From: Planotetraspora sp. A-T 1434
Lineage (GTDB): Bacteria; Actinomycetota; Actinomycetes; Streptosporangiales; Streptosporangiaceae
Direction: 5' to 3'
NCBI RefSeq assembly: GCF_025420585.1
Contig: NZ_JAOEGB010000025.1
Location: forward strand, 62,001 to 126,000
DNA: 64,000 bases
Shown here one piece after another: positions 49,369-58,274 of the stretch (positions are counted from its first letter, which is position 1; the number at the start of each line of letters is the position of its first letter). The translations under genes were made by a program, and so were the position numbers. The notes under the pieces are model-generated. The model was given only the letters and a program-made list of their open reading frames with translations, ran no database searches and was not told where the DNA came from.

Positions 49369-50406
49369 CTAGTGAGCGATGGCCGTGCGGTCTCTGCCGA
49401 GGTGCTGGCCTCTCAGGTCGTTCACGGTCCCGGGCCGCGACGCCTCGGCGACGCCGGGGGCGACCTCGACGGTGATCGCGACGGGGGTGGTGGCCTTCAG
49501 GGACTCCCGGATGCGGGCCTTCCACATCGGGTTGCCGACGAGGGCGGCCCGGTTGAAGGTCACCGTCAGCGTCGCGGCGTCGAGGGTGCCCGGCCGGGAG
49601 ATCGTCAGCTCCCACGTCGCGACGCCGTCGATCTTGGCGAGGGCCTTCTCCAGCCGGGGCAGCGCCAACCAGACGCCCCTGATCAGGACGTGGTCGCCGA
49701 CCGTGTGCTCGGGCGCCGGGACGAGGTCCGGGGTCGTGACCCGGCCGACCTGGCCCGTCCGCAGTACGCTGTCGCCGCGCGTGACGACCAGCTCGGCGGC
49801 CCCCTCCGGATAGGGCGCGTCCAAGATCTCGTCCTTGTCGAGAGAGGCCAGGCGGAGACTTTCGGACGGGGTCAGCGGGGCCGTCTCCGACGCGCGCCAG
49901 CCGAGCGCCGCGCCGCTGTACGGCGACGCGAGGATCTCGGAGACCGACGCGTCGAACTCGCCGGCGAGCTGCCCCAGCGTGCCCCTCGACGCGATCTCGC
50001 CGGTCAGCACGATGTGCCGCAGCCCCAGGTCGAGGGGATCGAGCAGGAACTCCAGATGGAGGCGGGCGAGGAAGTCCATCGCCCCCGTTGGCGTGATCAC
50101 CAGCGTGGTCGCTCCGACCGACATGAGCGCGTGGTGCAGCCGCAGCCGCCCCCTCGGGCCCACCGGCGCCGCGGCCTCGGCGACCTCCGCCGCCGCCGAG
50201 GCCCACAAGGCCCCGTACGGCTCGGCCAGCGCGACCACCACCCGGTCACGCTCCGCCACCCCGGCGGAGCGCAGTGCCGAGGCGGTGGCCGTACGGTCGT
50301 CCGGATCGAGCGGAACGGCGCTCGACCCGTCGGGGGAGACGAGCAGCAGCCCGGTCGCGTCGTGCCCGGTCAGGTCGCCACGGGTCAGCCAGCGCTCGCC
50401 GCTCAC
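49369..50406 (-). CDS. Phenylacetate-CoA-ligase-like protein, truncated and lacking the P-loop
   Basis: About 345 residues that follow the middle and C-terminus of PaaK-type ligases. VITPTGAMDFLARLHLE and LRHIVLTGE match the family's TPSYAL...LRxGifGAE segment, and VGDHVLIRGVWLALPRLEKAL matches the hinge region IIRGVNVFPSQIE. The N-terminal 100 or so residues and the SSGTTGKPT phosphate loop are absent or replaced (LLLVSPDGSSAVPLDPDD). Adenylation looks unlikely. GTG 50406 overlaps the LLM stop (GTGA). Its place between the LLM and FadD3 genes suggests a conserved accessory role. Confidence 0.65.
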   Translation of the reverse strand: MSGERWLTRGDLTGHDATGLLLVSPDGSSAVPLDPDDRTATASALRSAGVAERDRVVVALAEPYGALWASAAAEVAEAAAPVGPRGRLRLHHALMSVGATTLVITPTGAMDFLARLHLEFLLDPLDLGLRHIVLTGEIASRGTLGQLAGEFDASVSEILASPYSGAALGWRASETAPLTPSESLRLASLDKDEILDAPYPEGAAELVVTRGDSVLRTGQVGRVTTPDLVPAPEHTVGDHVLIRGVWLALPRLEKALAKIDGVATWELTISRPGTLDAATLTVTFNRAALVGNPMWKARIRESLKATTPVAITVEVAPGVAEASRPGTVNDLRGQHLGRDRTAIAH

Positions 50407-51461
50407 CGCGCCACCTCCGTCATGAAGCGCCGCATCGAGTCGCACACGTGCCCGTGGGCGAGGCCGCCGACCTGGGCCTGGAGGATCAGGTCGGTGGCCC
50501 CGGCCTCGGCGATCCTGGCGACGGCCTTGCGGGAGCCGGCGACGTCGTCCACGACCACCATCAGATGCTCCCGTAGCGTCGCCATCGCCTCGTCGGGTGG
50601 CAGCCCGGCGGCGAGCTGGCCGAGCACTCTGTGCGTCGCGTGCCGGGCGTCGTAGTAGTCGGGCGGGGTGACGAGGTTGACCTGGCGGCGGATGTACCAG
50701 AGCACGGGATCGGCGGCGACCGCGATGGCCTCGTCGCGGGTCGGGCCCACGAACCAGGGGATCATCAGGGCGATCCGGCGGGTGTCCGGGTCGAAGCCGC
50801 TGTCGGCGAGGCATTCCCTGTATTTGGCGATGTCGGCCGCGACCTCGTCGATGCCCTTGAGCATGGTCATGCCGAGCAGGTTGTACCCCTTCCTGGCCGC
50901 CGCCAGGTAGCCGTCAAGCGAGGTGGAGGCCACCCATACGGGCGGGTGCGGCCGCTGGACCGGGCGCGGGTAGACGCCCACGTCGGGGATCTCGAAGAAC
51001 TGGGTGGACCGGCTGACCGGCTCGCCGTCGGCGTTCCAGATCGCGAGCACGGCCTCGAGGGAGTCCTCCCAGAGCGCGCGGGACTGCTCGAACGGCCGCT
51101 GGAAAGCCTGATACTCCAGCGGAGAGGCTCCCCTTCCCGTGCCGAACTCCACCCGGCCGTCGCTCACGATGTCCAGCGTGGCGACGCGCTCCGCCGTACG
51201 GATCGGGGACTGGAACGGCAACAGCACGACGCCGAGCCCGAGGTGGATCCGGGCGGTCCTCTGCGACGCGGCGGCCAGCACGAGGTCGGGGGCGGAGGAG
51301 TGCGAGAAACCGCGGGTGAAGTGGTGCTCCACGAACCACGCGGTGTCGAATCCAAGCTCGTCCCCGAGCACCACCTGTTCGATCACGTTGTGGAACGCCT
51401 GCCGTTCGACCTCGCGGGTCCGGCCGCGCACCTCCAGCTCGTAGCCCAGGCTGATCCTCAT
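50403..51461 (-). CDS. LLM-class flavin-dependent monooxygenase
   Basis: A 352-residue luciferase-like TIM-barrel oxidoreductase. FVEHHFTRGFSHSSAPD, VEFGTGRG and RPHPPVWVAS are the family motifs. First gene of the LLM-PaaK-like-fadD3 operon, 24 bp downstream of a perfect operator (site J) that is identical to site D before the other LLM gene. The two LLM proteins differ in detail, so they probably act at different steps. Start MRISLGYELEVRGR at ATG 51461. Confidence 0.87.
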   Translation of the reverse strand: MRISLGYELEVRGRTREVERQAFHNVIEQVVLGDELGFDTAWFVEHHFTRGFSHSSAPDLVLAAASQRTARIHLGLGVVLLPFQSPIRTAERVATLDIVSDGRVEFGTGRGASPLEYQAFQRPFEQSRALWEDSLEAVLAIWNADGEPVSRSTQFFEIPDVGVYPRPVQRPHPPVWVASTSLDGYLAAARKGYNLLGMTMLKGIDEVAADIAKYRECLADSGFDPDTRRIALMIPWFVGPTRDEAIAVAADPVLWYIRRQVNLVTPPDYYDARHATHRVLGQLAAGLPPDEAMATLREHLMVVVDDVAGSRKAVARIAEAGATDLILQAQVGGLAHGHVCDSMRRFMTEVAR

Positions 51462-51485
51462 GGCCCCGTCCCTCACGTCAGTTAA

Positions 51486-51501
51486 CCAAGCGCTCGCTTG
51501 G
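51486..51501. promoter_or_regulatory. KstR2-type operator, perfect (site J)
   Basis: CCAAGCGCTCGCTTGG matches all 12 fixed positions and is identical to site D. It controls the LLM-PaaK-like-fadD3 operon. Confidence 0.87.
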
Positions 51502-51648
51502 CTGAGGTTACACGCGAACCCGTCGCACCGGCAACGAGGGCTTGCGGGAGGGCGGTCGCCGCGATCAAAGTTGATGCTCGTGGGCTCTGGGGCTAAAAGA
51601 CGGGGAAACCCGAGGACGAGACGGCCGATCGGTGGGACCCTCCCAGAC

Positions 51649-52140
51649 ATGAGGGGATTCCGCGGGGGGCGGGAGGAGCCCGGGCTTCTGCCGGGGCCGG
51701 ATGAGCATGACGAGGCGCGGACGCCGAACGCCCGGCGTTACGAGGCTCTCGGCAGGGTGATGGCCGCGCTGGCCGGCGAGGCCGAGATGCTGGAGGCCTG
51801 CCGCGACCTGGCCTGGTGGCGAGGGAGCGACCACTCCTGGCACGTGGAGTGGCGGGACGGGCCGCTCGCCTCGGAGGTCGCGGCGCTGCTCGTCGAGCGC
51901 GTTCACGAGCCCGGGCACCCGGGGTCGCTGGCCGGGGCGGCCGGGCCCGCCACCGCTTCCACCGCGTCGCTGGACGTCATGGGAGTGAGCTTCGTGCTGC
52001 GGGCCATCGACCCGCTCGGCATGGAACGGCTGCGGTCCCGTCCGGGGCTGTGGCGGATGTCCGCGACCCTGGACGGGACCGTGGGAGTGGCCAGACGGCC
52101 CGCCTCCCGGCAGCACTGGGAAGAACTGCTCGGCGGTTGA
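51649..52140 (+). CDS. Hypothetical protein
   Basis: A 163-residue soluble protein starting MRGFRGGREEPG. The middle (RRYEALGRVMAALAGEAEML, helical) and the C-terminal ALVERVHEPGHPG / LDVMGVSFVLRAID blocks look like a normal globular protein. I do not recognise the family. It is divergent from the LLM operon across operator J and ends at a strong terminator hairpin. Longer upstream in-frame sequence would overlap that promoter. Confidence 0.6.
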   Translation: MRGFRGGREEPGLLPGPDEHDEARTPNARRYEALGRVMAALAGEAEMLEACRDLAWWRGSDHSWHVEWRDGPLASEVAALLVERVHEPGHPGSLAGAAGPATASTASLDVMGVSFVLRAIDPLGMERLRSRPGLWRMSATLDGTVGVARRPASRQHWEELLGG

Positions 52141-52144
52141 AGAG

Positions 52145-52172
52145 ACCCGGACGGCGAGGGCGCCGTCCGGGT
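52145..52172. terminator. Terminator hairpin
   Basis: ACCCGGACGGCG pairs with CGCCGTCCGGGT (12-bp perfect stem, AGGG loop) between the convergent hypothetical and protease genes. Confidence 0.8.
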
Positions 52173-52202
52173 CGTTATGTCCGGTCGTCGTTAACTGGCT
52201 TC

Positions 52203-53684
52203 TCAGCTCGTGGCGAGGGTGCCGGGGAAGCCCAAGTAGGCGTCCCAGATGTCGGTGAAGTACTCGATGCAGGGGTCGAAGGCGCCGCCCCAGTGGTCGG
52301 ATCCGCCACCGGCTGCTCCGTTGTGGATCCCCTTGGCGACGACCTTGCCGGCCGAGGTGACGGTGTACACCGGCCCGCCCGAATCACCGCCCAGGGTGCA
52401 CTGGCCGTGCTTGTAACCACGCACCCCGTTCTTCAGAACGGTCCCGTCGCTGTACTTGTGGTTGATGCGGATGGCGCTGACCTTCCAGCCGCAGAGTTCG
52501 CCGGCGGTCGAGCCGCCCGTGCAGTACTGGTCGCCGTAGTCGGCCCGCCGCGACCACATCGCGCCGACCGCCCGGCTTGAGGCGGAGGTGCTGGAGCCGA
52601 CGTAGATGCGCGCCGTGCTCGTCTTGCCCGAGCCCAGCTTGATCAGTGAGGCGTCGCCGTGGTAGGAGGACTGGCCGTCGATGAGCACGGTGCCCTTGTT
52701 GTTGGCCCAGGTGTCCTTGACGACCGACCCCACGTACTCGACGGGGGTGGCGACGGAACCGCCCATCGTGGTGCAGTGGCCCGCCGTGATCATGGCCTGG
52801 TAGCCGCTGTAGCGCCAGGGGAATCCGTTGGTGCAGCTACCGACACTCGTGTAGATGCGGGCGCCGCCGTAGAAACCGCCGACGCTGCTGTCGTTCTGCC
52901 GCGCCTCGGTCTGAGACGGGCCTGGGTCCTCGACGAGCCGGATGGCGACGGCGTCCGAGCCGTAGCGGGTCGCCAGGCCGGTGCGCAGCGCGTCACTTGC
53001 GGAGGTCGCCTCGACGAGGACCCGGTCTCGCTCCGGCTGGACCAGCGCGTTCAGGATCTTGTCGCTGTCGGGCATGACGTCGGGTGTGAGCGTCACCACC
53101 TCATCCTTGATCGCGTTGAGCCGGTTCCAGCTGTACGGCACGACGTGGACCTTGGGATAAACGATCCACGGGTTCGTGGCGGAAGCCGATGCGCCGGACG
53201 GCGACGTACTCGACGAGGTCCTCGCCGCCTTCTCCTTCGCGGCGACCGAGTCGTTCGAGGGGGCCGAACCGGTGGACGTCGCGGCGGCCGAGGCTGCCGG
53301 GGTGACGGTGTCCTTGTCCTGCGGTGGCGGGACCGAGCTCGGGTCCGCCGACCCGTCATCCGGGGGCGCGAGGTCTGGCGGCAGGGACACGGCCTGTCCG
53401 GCCTCGCTCTGCGCGTCGGCGCTCGTGACGGTCGCGATCAGAGTGCCGCTGTAGACGTACGGCTGGCCGTACACATCGGGTTTGGCTAGGGCGCGCGCTT
53501 CGGCCTCCTTGAGCGCGTAGCTCATCTTGTAGTCGGGAGGAGTGGCGTTGGCGTAGGGGTCATCGGTGATCACCTCGACCGGCGTGACGGGGTCGGCCGT
53601 GGCGCCGGGGGCGGGGAGGGCGATCAGTGCCATGGCGAGCGCGGAACTCGCGAGCAGGGCGTTCCTGACGAAGGCAGGGCGCAT
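52203..53684 (-). CDS. Secreted chymotrypsin-like (S1) serine protease
   Basis: A 493-residue secreted protease. A Sec signal peptide (about 1-30, ALLASSALAMALIALPAPGATA) is followed by a Ser/Pro/Ala-rich pro-region to about 170. The catalytic domain has His303 (AGHC), Asp344 (GDASLI) and Ser435 (GDSGGP). Cysteines around 284/304 and 388/398 fit the usual disulfides. It resembles actinomycete streptogrisin-like enzymes with a self-inhibiting propeptide. It is not linked to the neighbouring steroid genes. Confidence 0.9.
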   Translation of the reverse strand: MRPAFVRNALLASSALAMALIALPAPGATADPVTPVEVITDDPYANATPPDYKMSYALKEAEARALAKPDVYGQPYVYSGTLIATVTSADAQSEAGQAVSLPPDLAPPDDGSADPSSVPPPQDKDTVTPAASAAATSTGSAPSNDSVAAKEKAARTSSSTSPSGASASATNPWIVYPKVHVVPYSWNRLNAIKDEVVTLTPDVMPDSDKILNALVQPERDRVLVEATSASDALRTGLATRYGSDAVAIRLVEDPGPSQTEARQNDSSVGGFYGGARIYTSVGSCTNGFPWRYSGYQAMITAGHCTTMGGSVATPVEYVGSVVKDTWANNKGTVLIDGQSSYHGDASLIKLGSGKTSTARIYVGSSTSASSRAVGAMWSRRADYGDQYCTGGSTAGELCGWKVSAIRINHKYSDGTVLKNGVRGYKHGQCTLGGDSGGPVYTVTSAGKVVAKGIHNGAAGGGSDHWGGAFDPCIEYFTDIWDAYLGFPGTLATS

Positions 53685-53903
53685 GGACTCTCCAATGAGG
53701 GGTTCAAGATCGGAGATTGCCGCCGCAGTGAATCATGAAAGCGAGGAACTGGATGTCCGAAATGTCATGAAACGGACGCGTCATCTGATTCTTGGTACTT
53801 GTCAAAAAATTTTCACATTGTTTAGATGGATTTGCGATCTTGGCTGGTGTGGGCGTGTTTGCTGTCGCTTGGGGATTACGCGGCGCCCTGACACAATGCG
53901 GGG

Positions 53904-54605
53904 GTGGCTGTCGAGGCGAGTTCACCCCCGGCGTCGCGGTCGCGTGATCTTCGCCATGCCGGGCTCGTCCTCGCGGTGGCCGCCGTCTTCGGCGCCTTGG
54001 GCGCGGCGATCGCCTATCACGGCGGCGATGCGCCGGACGCTTACCTCATCGCCGAGTCGTTCTGGTCGCGCTTCGCGTATTTCCTGGTCGCGGTCGCCTG
54101 CGGACGATCCGCGTCCCGATTCCGCCAGGCGATGGCCGCGGCGCTCGTCCTGGCCTTCGGCGGGTACGCCGCCGGAGTGGCCGTCAACCTGGTCCGGGGA
54201 CTGGCCTTTCCCTTCGGCATGACCGGCTACGACGCCGGGGAGATCGTCTACTTCGTGCTCAAGGTCGTCGTCTTACCGCTCGCCGGAGTCGTGTTGGCCT
54301 TCCTGACGCGACGAGAGGATCTCCGTGGGGATCTGGCGCTCGCCCTTCTCCTGCAGGGCCAGTCGATCCCCGCGGTGCTGTCGCTTCAGCTGTGGCTTCA
54401 GGGTCTGTTCACCCGCGAGAGCGGTGAATGCTGTGTGACGGTCGAATGGGGCTATCCCTGGCAGGACTGGGCGGGCCTGGCTCTGGCCCTGGTGCTCGTG
54501 GTGCTCCTGCGGCCCACGCCACCGGCGCGGCTTCGATCCCTCGCCGTCACGGTCGCGCTGACGGCGCTACTGGCCGGTCTGGGAAGGCTTCAGGGCCTTA
54601 TGTGA
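53904..54605 (+). CDS. Integral membrane protein of unknown function
   Basis: A 233-residue protein with about six hydrophobic helices (around 18-40, 60-72, 76-98, 112-132, 142-160, 190-208, 214-230). No family is recognised. GTG 53904 starts MAVEASSPPASRSRD, which puts a short basic N-terminus in the cytoplasm. It overlaps the convergent acyl-CoA dehydrogenase gene by 8 bp. Confidence 0.7.
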   Translation: MAVEASSPPASRSRDLRHAGLVLAVAAVFGALGAAIAYHGGDAPDAYLIAESFWSRFAYFLVAVACGRSASRFRQAMAAALVLAFGGYAAGVAVNLVRGLAFPFGMTGYDAGEIVYFVLKVVVLPLAGVVLAFLTRREDLRGDLALALLLQGQSIPAVLSLQLWLQGLFTRESGECCVTVEWGYPWQDWAGLALALVLVVLLRPTPPARLRSLAVTVALTALLAGLGRLQGLM

Positions 54606-55599
54606 ACACGGCCCGCGCCAGCCGGGCCCGATGCGCCTCCGGCGGCCCGAAGAGCTGGGCGTCCGACGTCGCCCGCTTGAAGTACCGATGGGCGTCGTGC
54701 TCCCACGTCACCCCGATGCCGCCGTGCACCTGGATGTTCTCGCCGGCCGTGCTCAGATATGCCTCGGTGCAGTACGAGCCCGCCATCGCGGCGTGGACGG
54801 ACAGTTCCTCCGCGCTCGCCTCGGCGGCGGCATAGGCGGCCGAGCGGGCGGACTCGACCTTGAGCAGCATGTCCGCCAGCTTGTGCTTGATCGCCTGGAA
54901 CGAGCCGATGGGCCGTCCGAACTGGTGGCGCCTCTTGGCGTACTCGGCCGCCGACTCCAGGCAGCGGGCCGCCCCGCCCGCCTGCTCGGCGGACAGCCCG
55001 GCGATGCCGAGGTCCCGCACCCGGGCGGCCGCCCGCCCGTCGCCGAGCCGTCGTACGGGCGCCTCGTCGAAGGTCAGCTCCGCCAGTGGCCGGGTCGGGT
55101 CCAGGGTGACGTACGACCGGCGCGCCGACGGCTCGGCCTCCACCAGGGCTCCGTCGACGTAGACGAGCACGACGTGGCTCTCCACGCTGTCCATGACGGG
55201 GCCGTCCATGATTCGGCCGTCCATGACGTACGGCGCAAGCCCGCTGAGCCGGTCGCCGTCCAGTGAGAGGTCCGCGTCGTCGGGGAAGATCACGGTGGCC
55301 GTCGTGGTCCCTTCGGCGATCGCCGGCAGCAGCCGCTCCCGCGCCTCGGGGTCACCCGACTCCAGGATCGCTGAGGCCGCCAGCACGACCGTGGACAAGT
55401 AGGGGAGGGGCGACAGCGCTCGGCCGATCTCCTCGCAGACGATCGCCACCTCGGGGAACCCGCATCCGGCTCCGCCGTACTCCTCGGGGATGGCCAGCCC
55501 GGCGGCGCCGAGCTCTCCGGCGAACCGCCGCCACGTGGCCCCGGTGGCCTCTCGGAGGAAGGTCCGGACGGCTTCGCGCATTGCCTCTCGCTCATCCAC
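54598..55599 (-). CDS. Acyl-CoA dehydrogenase, FadE32/FadE28-like subunit
   Basis: A 333-residue ACAD-fold protein. LAIPEEYGGAGCGFPEVAIVCEEIGR is the N-terminal signature, and ENIQVHGGIGVTWEHDAHRYFKRA the C-terminal one. Steroid ACADs of this short type pair as alpha2-beta2 heteromers (FadE28-29, FadE31-32-33). A second partner gene is not adjacent, so the partner may be elsewhere. GTG 55599 (VDEREAMREAVRTFL) or ATG 55581 is the start. Operator K lies 13 bp upstream, which ties it to the steroid regulon. Confidence 0.8.
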   Translation of the reverse strand: MDEREAMREAVRTFLREATGATWRRFAGELGAAGLAIPEEYGGAGCGFPEVAIVCEEIGRALSPLPYLSTVVLAASAILESGDPEARERLLPAIAEGTTTATVIFPDDADLSLDGDRLSGLAPYVMDGRIMDGPVMDSVESHVVLVYVDGALVEAEPSARRSYVTLDPTRPLAELTFDEAPVRRLGDGRAAARVRDLGIAGLSAEQAGGAARCLESAAEYAKRRHQFGRPIGSFQAIKHKLADMLLKVESARSAAYAAAEASAEELSVHAAMAGSYCTEAYLSTAGENIQVHGGIGVTWEHDAHRYFKRATSDAQLFGPPEAHRARLARAVFT

Positions 55600-55611
55600 G
55601 CGGCGAGCATA

Positions 55612-55627
55612 CCAAGCGGTCACTTGT
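55612..55627. promoter_or_regulatory. KstR2-type operator (site K)
   Basis: CCAAGCGGTCACTTGT keeps the whole left arm and 4 of 6 right-arm bases of CCAAGCnnnnGCTTGG. It is just upstream of the FadE32-like gene. Confidence 0.65.
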
Positions 55628-55721
55628 TCCTTTATGTAAGCATGGCCGTTATGGGGGTTATTTGACATCCCTATAGACTGTTCGTGACTGGTGTAGTAAC
55701 GAAAGATCGGATTACGGCCGA

Positions 55722-56396
55722 ATGAACATCCCGTCCTGGTTCCCCCAGGAGGCCGCCGAGGAGACCTCGGAGGGAGACTTCGCCGCACTGGACCGGTGCG
55801 CGCGTCGCATCCAGGGCCACATGCTCGTCGCGCTACTCGCCGGCGTCGCGGTGGGCTTGGCCGGGACGCTGCTGTCCGGCGTCGCCTCCAGTCCTGTGCT
55901 CAGGATCGTGATGTCCGCTGTGCTGGTGAGCGCCGTCGCGGTGAGCGGCTACCTTTCCGCGGGATTGGGATGGGCACTGCTCAACAGCGCCCTCACGACC
56001 TTCGGCGCGGTTTTCCCGGGCCTGGTCATGAGCGTGAGCGGCGGGGACTTCATCGAAATCGCCGGCGGCGGAGTCGCCTTGGACGGCCTCCTCTTCCGGA
56101 TGGTCGCCATAGGAGCGCTCGCGTATCTCGCCCGTTCACGCTCCCCGTGGGGCGACGTGGCCGCGGGCGGGCTCGCGCTGCTGTTCCTCACCGACATGGC
56201 CGAGAGCGCGAGCTCCAACGGAACGGTCAAGTGGCACGGCATGGTGACCTGGGACAGGGGCCCCGCCCTGCCGTGGCTCGCCGGTACGGCGCTCGTGCTC
56301 GGGCTGCTCTGCGTGGTCCTTTCGCGCCGGTCGTGGGCGGGCCGTACCCGCGCCGCGGGCGTCGCCGCGGTCCTGACCGCCGTGTACGCGCTGTAG
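55722..56396 (+). CDS. Integral membrane protein of unknown function
   Basis: A 224-residue protein with an acidic, soluble first 25 residues ([14 protein letters not shown]) and about six hydrophobic segments from residue 34 on. No family is recognised. It ends 112 bp before proS in the same direction, but the gap is wide enough for a separate proS promoter. Confidence 0.65.
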   Translation: MNIPSWFPQEAAEETSEGDFAALDRCARRIQGHMLVALLAGVAVGLAGTLLSGVASSPVLRIVMSAVLVSAVAVSGYLSAGLGWALLNSALTTFGAVFPGLVMSVSGGDFIEIAGGGVALDGLLFRMVAIGALAYLARSRSPWGDVAAGGLALLFLTDMAESASSNGTVKWHGMVTWDRGPALPWLAGTALVLGLLCVVLSRRSWAGRTRAAGVAAVLTAVYAL

Positions 56397-56508
56397 AAGG
56401 TGTACAGCCTATAGAGGAGGCGAGACGCGTCCGCGAGTCGATAACCTTGGCTCACATCGTCTCTCTCGCGGTCTCTGTCGCGAGATCTCCAACGAGCAAG
56501 GAGTAGCC

Positions 56509-58251
56509 GTGCTGCTGCGTATGTCGACCCTGTTCCTGCGCACGCTGCGTGAGGATCCGGCGGACGCGGAAGTGCCGAGCCACAAGCTGCTCGTCCGCGC
56601 CGGATACGTCCGCCGCGTCGCCCCCGGCATCTACTCGTGGCTGCCGCTCGGCAAGATCGTCCTGGAGAACATCACGCGGGTGGTCCGCGAGGAGATGAAC
56701 CGGATCGGCGCCCAGGAGGTGCTGTTCCCCGCGTTGCTGCCCCGCGACTACTACGAGGCCACCGGCCGGTGGACCGAGTACGGCGACACGCTCTTCCGCC
56801 TCAAGGACCGCAAGGGCGCCGACTACCTGCTCGGGCCCACCCATGAGGAGATGTTCACCGACATGGTCAAGGGGGAGTACTCCTCCTACAAGGACTACCC
56901 GGTGACTCTCTACCAGATCCAGACGAAGTACCGCGACGAGGCGCGTCCCCGGGCGGGCATCCTGCGCGGCCGGGAGTTCGTCATGAAGGACTCCTACTCC
57001 TTCGACCTCGACGACGACGGCCTCAAGCACTCCTACGAGACGCACCGAGAGGCCTACATCCGGATCTTCGACCGGCTCGGCATCGACTACCGCATCGTCT
57101 TCGCCATGTCAGGCGCGATGGGCGGCTCGGCGTCGGAGGAGTTCCTGGCACCCTGCGCCACCGGTGAGGACACGTTCGTGGCCTGCCACAACTGCGGCTA
57201 CGCGGCCAACGCCGAGGCCGTCGTCACCCCCGCGCCGCCGGCCGTCACGACCGGCCACCCCGCGCTCGAGGTGCTCGACACGCCAGACACGCCCACCATC
57301 GAGTCGCTGGTCAACTACGTCAACGAGCACCACGGCCTGCGGATCACCGCCGCCGACACGCTGAAGAACGTCGTGGTCAAGGTCCGCACGCCGGGATCCG
57401 ACAAGGCCGAGACGCTCATCATCGGCGTGCCCGGCGACCGGGAGGTCGACTTCAAGCGCCTGGAGGCGGCGGTCTCACCCGGCGTCCCCGAGATCTTCGA
57501 GGCGGAGGACTTCGTCCGGCATCCCGGCCTGGTTCGCGGATACATCGGCCCGCAGGTCCTCAAGTCGCTCGGCATCCGCTATCTCGTCGACCCCCGCGTG
57601 GTCGACGGCTCGGCCTGGGTGACCGGGGCCAACGAGCCCGGCAAGCACGCCGCGCACGTGGTCGCGGGCCGCGACTTCGAGGCCGACGGCACGATCGAGG
57701 CGGCCGACGTCCGGGCCGGGGACTCCTGCCCCCGATGCGGCCACCCGCTGTCGATCGACCGCGGCATCGAGATCGGCCACATCTTCCAGCTCGGCCGCAA
57801 GTACGCCGACGCCGCCGGGCTCGACGCGCTCGGGCCGGACGGCAAGCCGATCCGGATCACTATGGGCTCCTACGGCGTCGGCGTCTCACGCGCGGTCGCC
57901 GTGCTGGCCGAGCAGCGCCACGACGAGCTGGGCCTGGTGTGGCCGCGCGAGGTGGCCCCGGCCGACGTGCACATCGTCGGCACCGGCAAGGAGAACCAGA
58001 TCGACGTGGCCACCCAGCTCGCCGAGGAGCTGGAGTCGCGCGGCCTTCGCGTCCTGGTGGACGACCGCGCGGGCGTGTCCCCCGGCGTGAAGTTCAAGGA
58101 CTCGGAGTTGCTCGGCCTGCCGACCGTGCTGATCGTCGGTCGCGGGCTCGCCCAGGGCGTCGTGGAGCTGCGCGACCGCGTGACCGGGACCAAGGAGGAG
58201 ATCCCGCTCGCCGAGGCCTTGGACCGGGTCCTGGCGGCCTGCCAGGCCTGA
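56509..58251 (+). CDS. proS: Prolyl-tRNA synthetase (bacterial type, with editing domain)
   Basis: A 580-residue class II synthetase that charges tRNA-Pro. Motif 2 is in [25 protein letters not shown]; motif 3 is [18 protein letters not shown] YbaK-type insertion domain for editing Ala-tRNA-Pro lies about 225-400 between motifs 2 and 3. The Cys-rich pair CHNCGY and CPRCGH flank the editing insert. GTG 56509 has AAGGAG at proper spacing; ATG 56521 is less well placed. It starts the translation-gene block. Confidence 0.93.
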   Translation: MLLRMSTLFLRTLREDPADAEVPSHKLLVRAGYVRRVAPGIYSWLPLGKIVLENITRVVREEMNRIGAQEVLFPALLPRDYYEATGRWTEYGDTLFRLKDRKGADYLLGPTHEEMFTDMVKGEYSSYKDYPVTLYQIQTKYRDEARPRAGILRGREFVMKDSYSFDLDDDGLKHSYETHREAYIRIFDRLGIDYRIVFAMSGAMGGSASEEFLAPCATGEDTFVACHNCGYAANAEAVVTPAPPAVTTGHPALEVLDTPDTPTIESLVNYVNEHHGLRITAADTLKNVVVKVRTPGSDKAETLIIGVPGDREVDFKRLEAAVSPGVPEIFEAEDFVRHPGLVRGYIGPQVLKSLGIRYLVDPRVVDGSAWVTGANEPGKHAAHVVAGRDFEADGTIEAADVRAGDSCPRCGHPLSIDRGIEIGHIFQLGRKYADAAGLDALGPDGKPIRITMGSYGVGVSRAVAVLAEQRHDELGLVWPREVAPADVHIVGTGKENQIDVATQLAEELESRGLRVLVDDRAGVSPGVKFKDSELLGLPTVLIVGRGLAQGVVELRDRVTGTKEEIPLAEALDRVLAACQA

Positions 58252-58274
58252 TCGTGGCGCCCCCAGGGCCCATC

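Noticed and set aside
49361-50206. Upstream extension of the fadD3 reading frame to about 800 residues
   Set aside because: The extra part is Arg/Gly/Pro-rich shadow of the PaaK-like gene in another frame; FadD3 starts naturally at ATG 49360.
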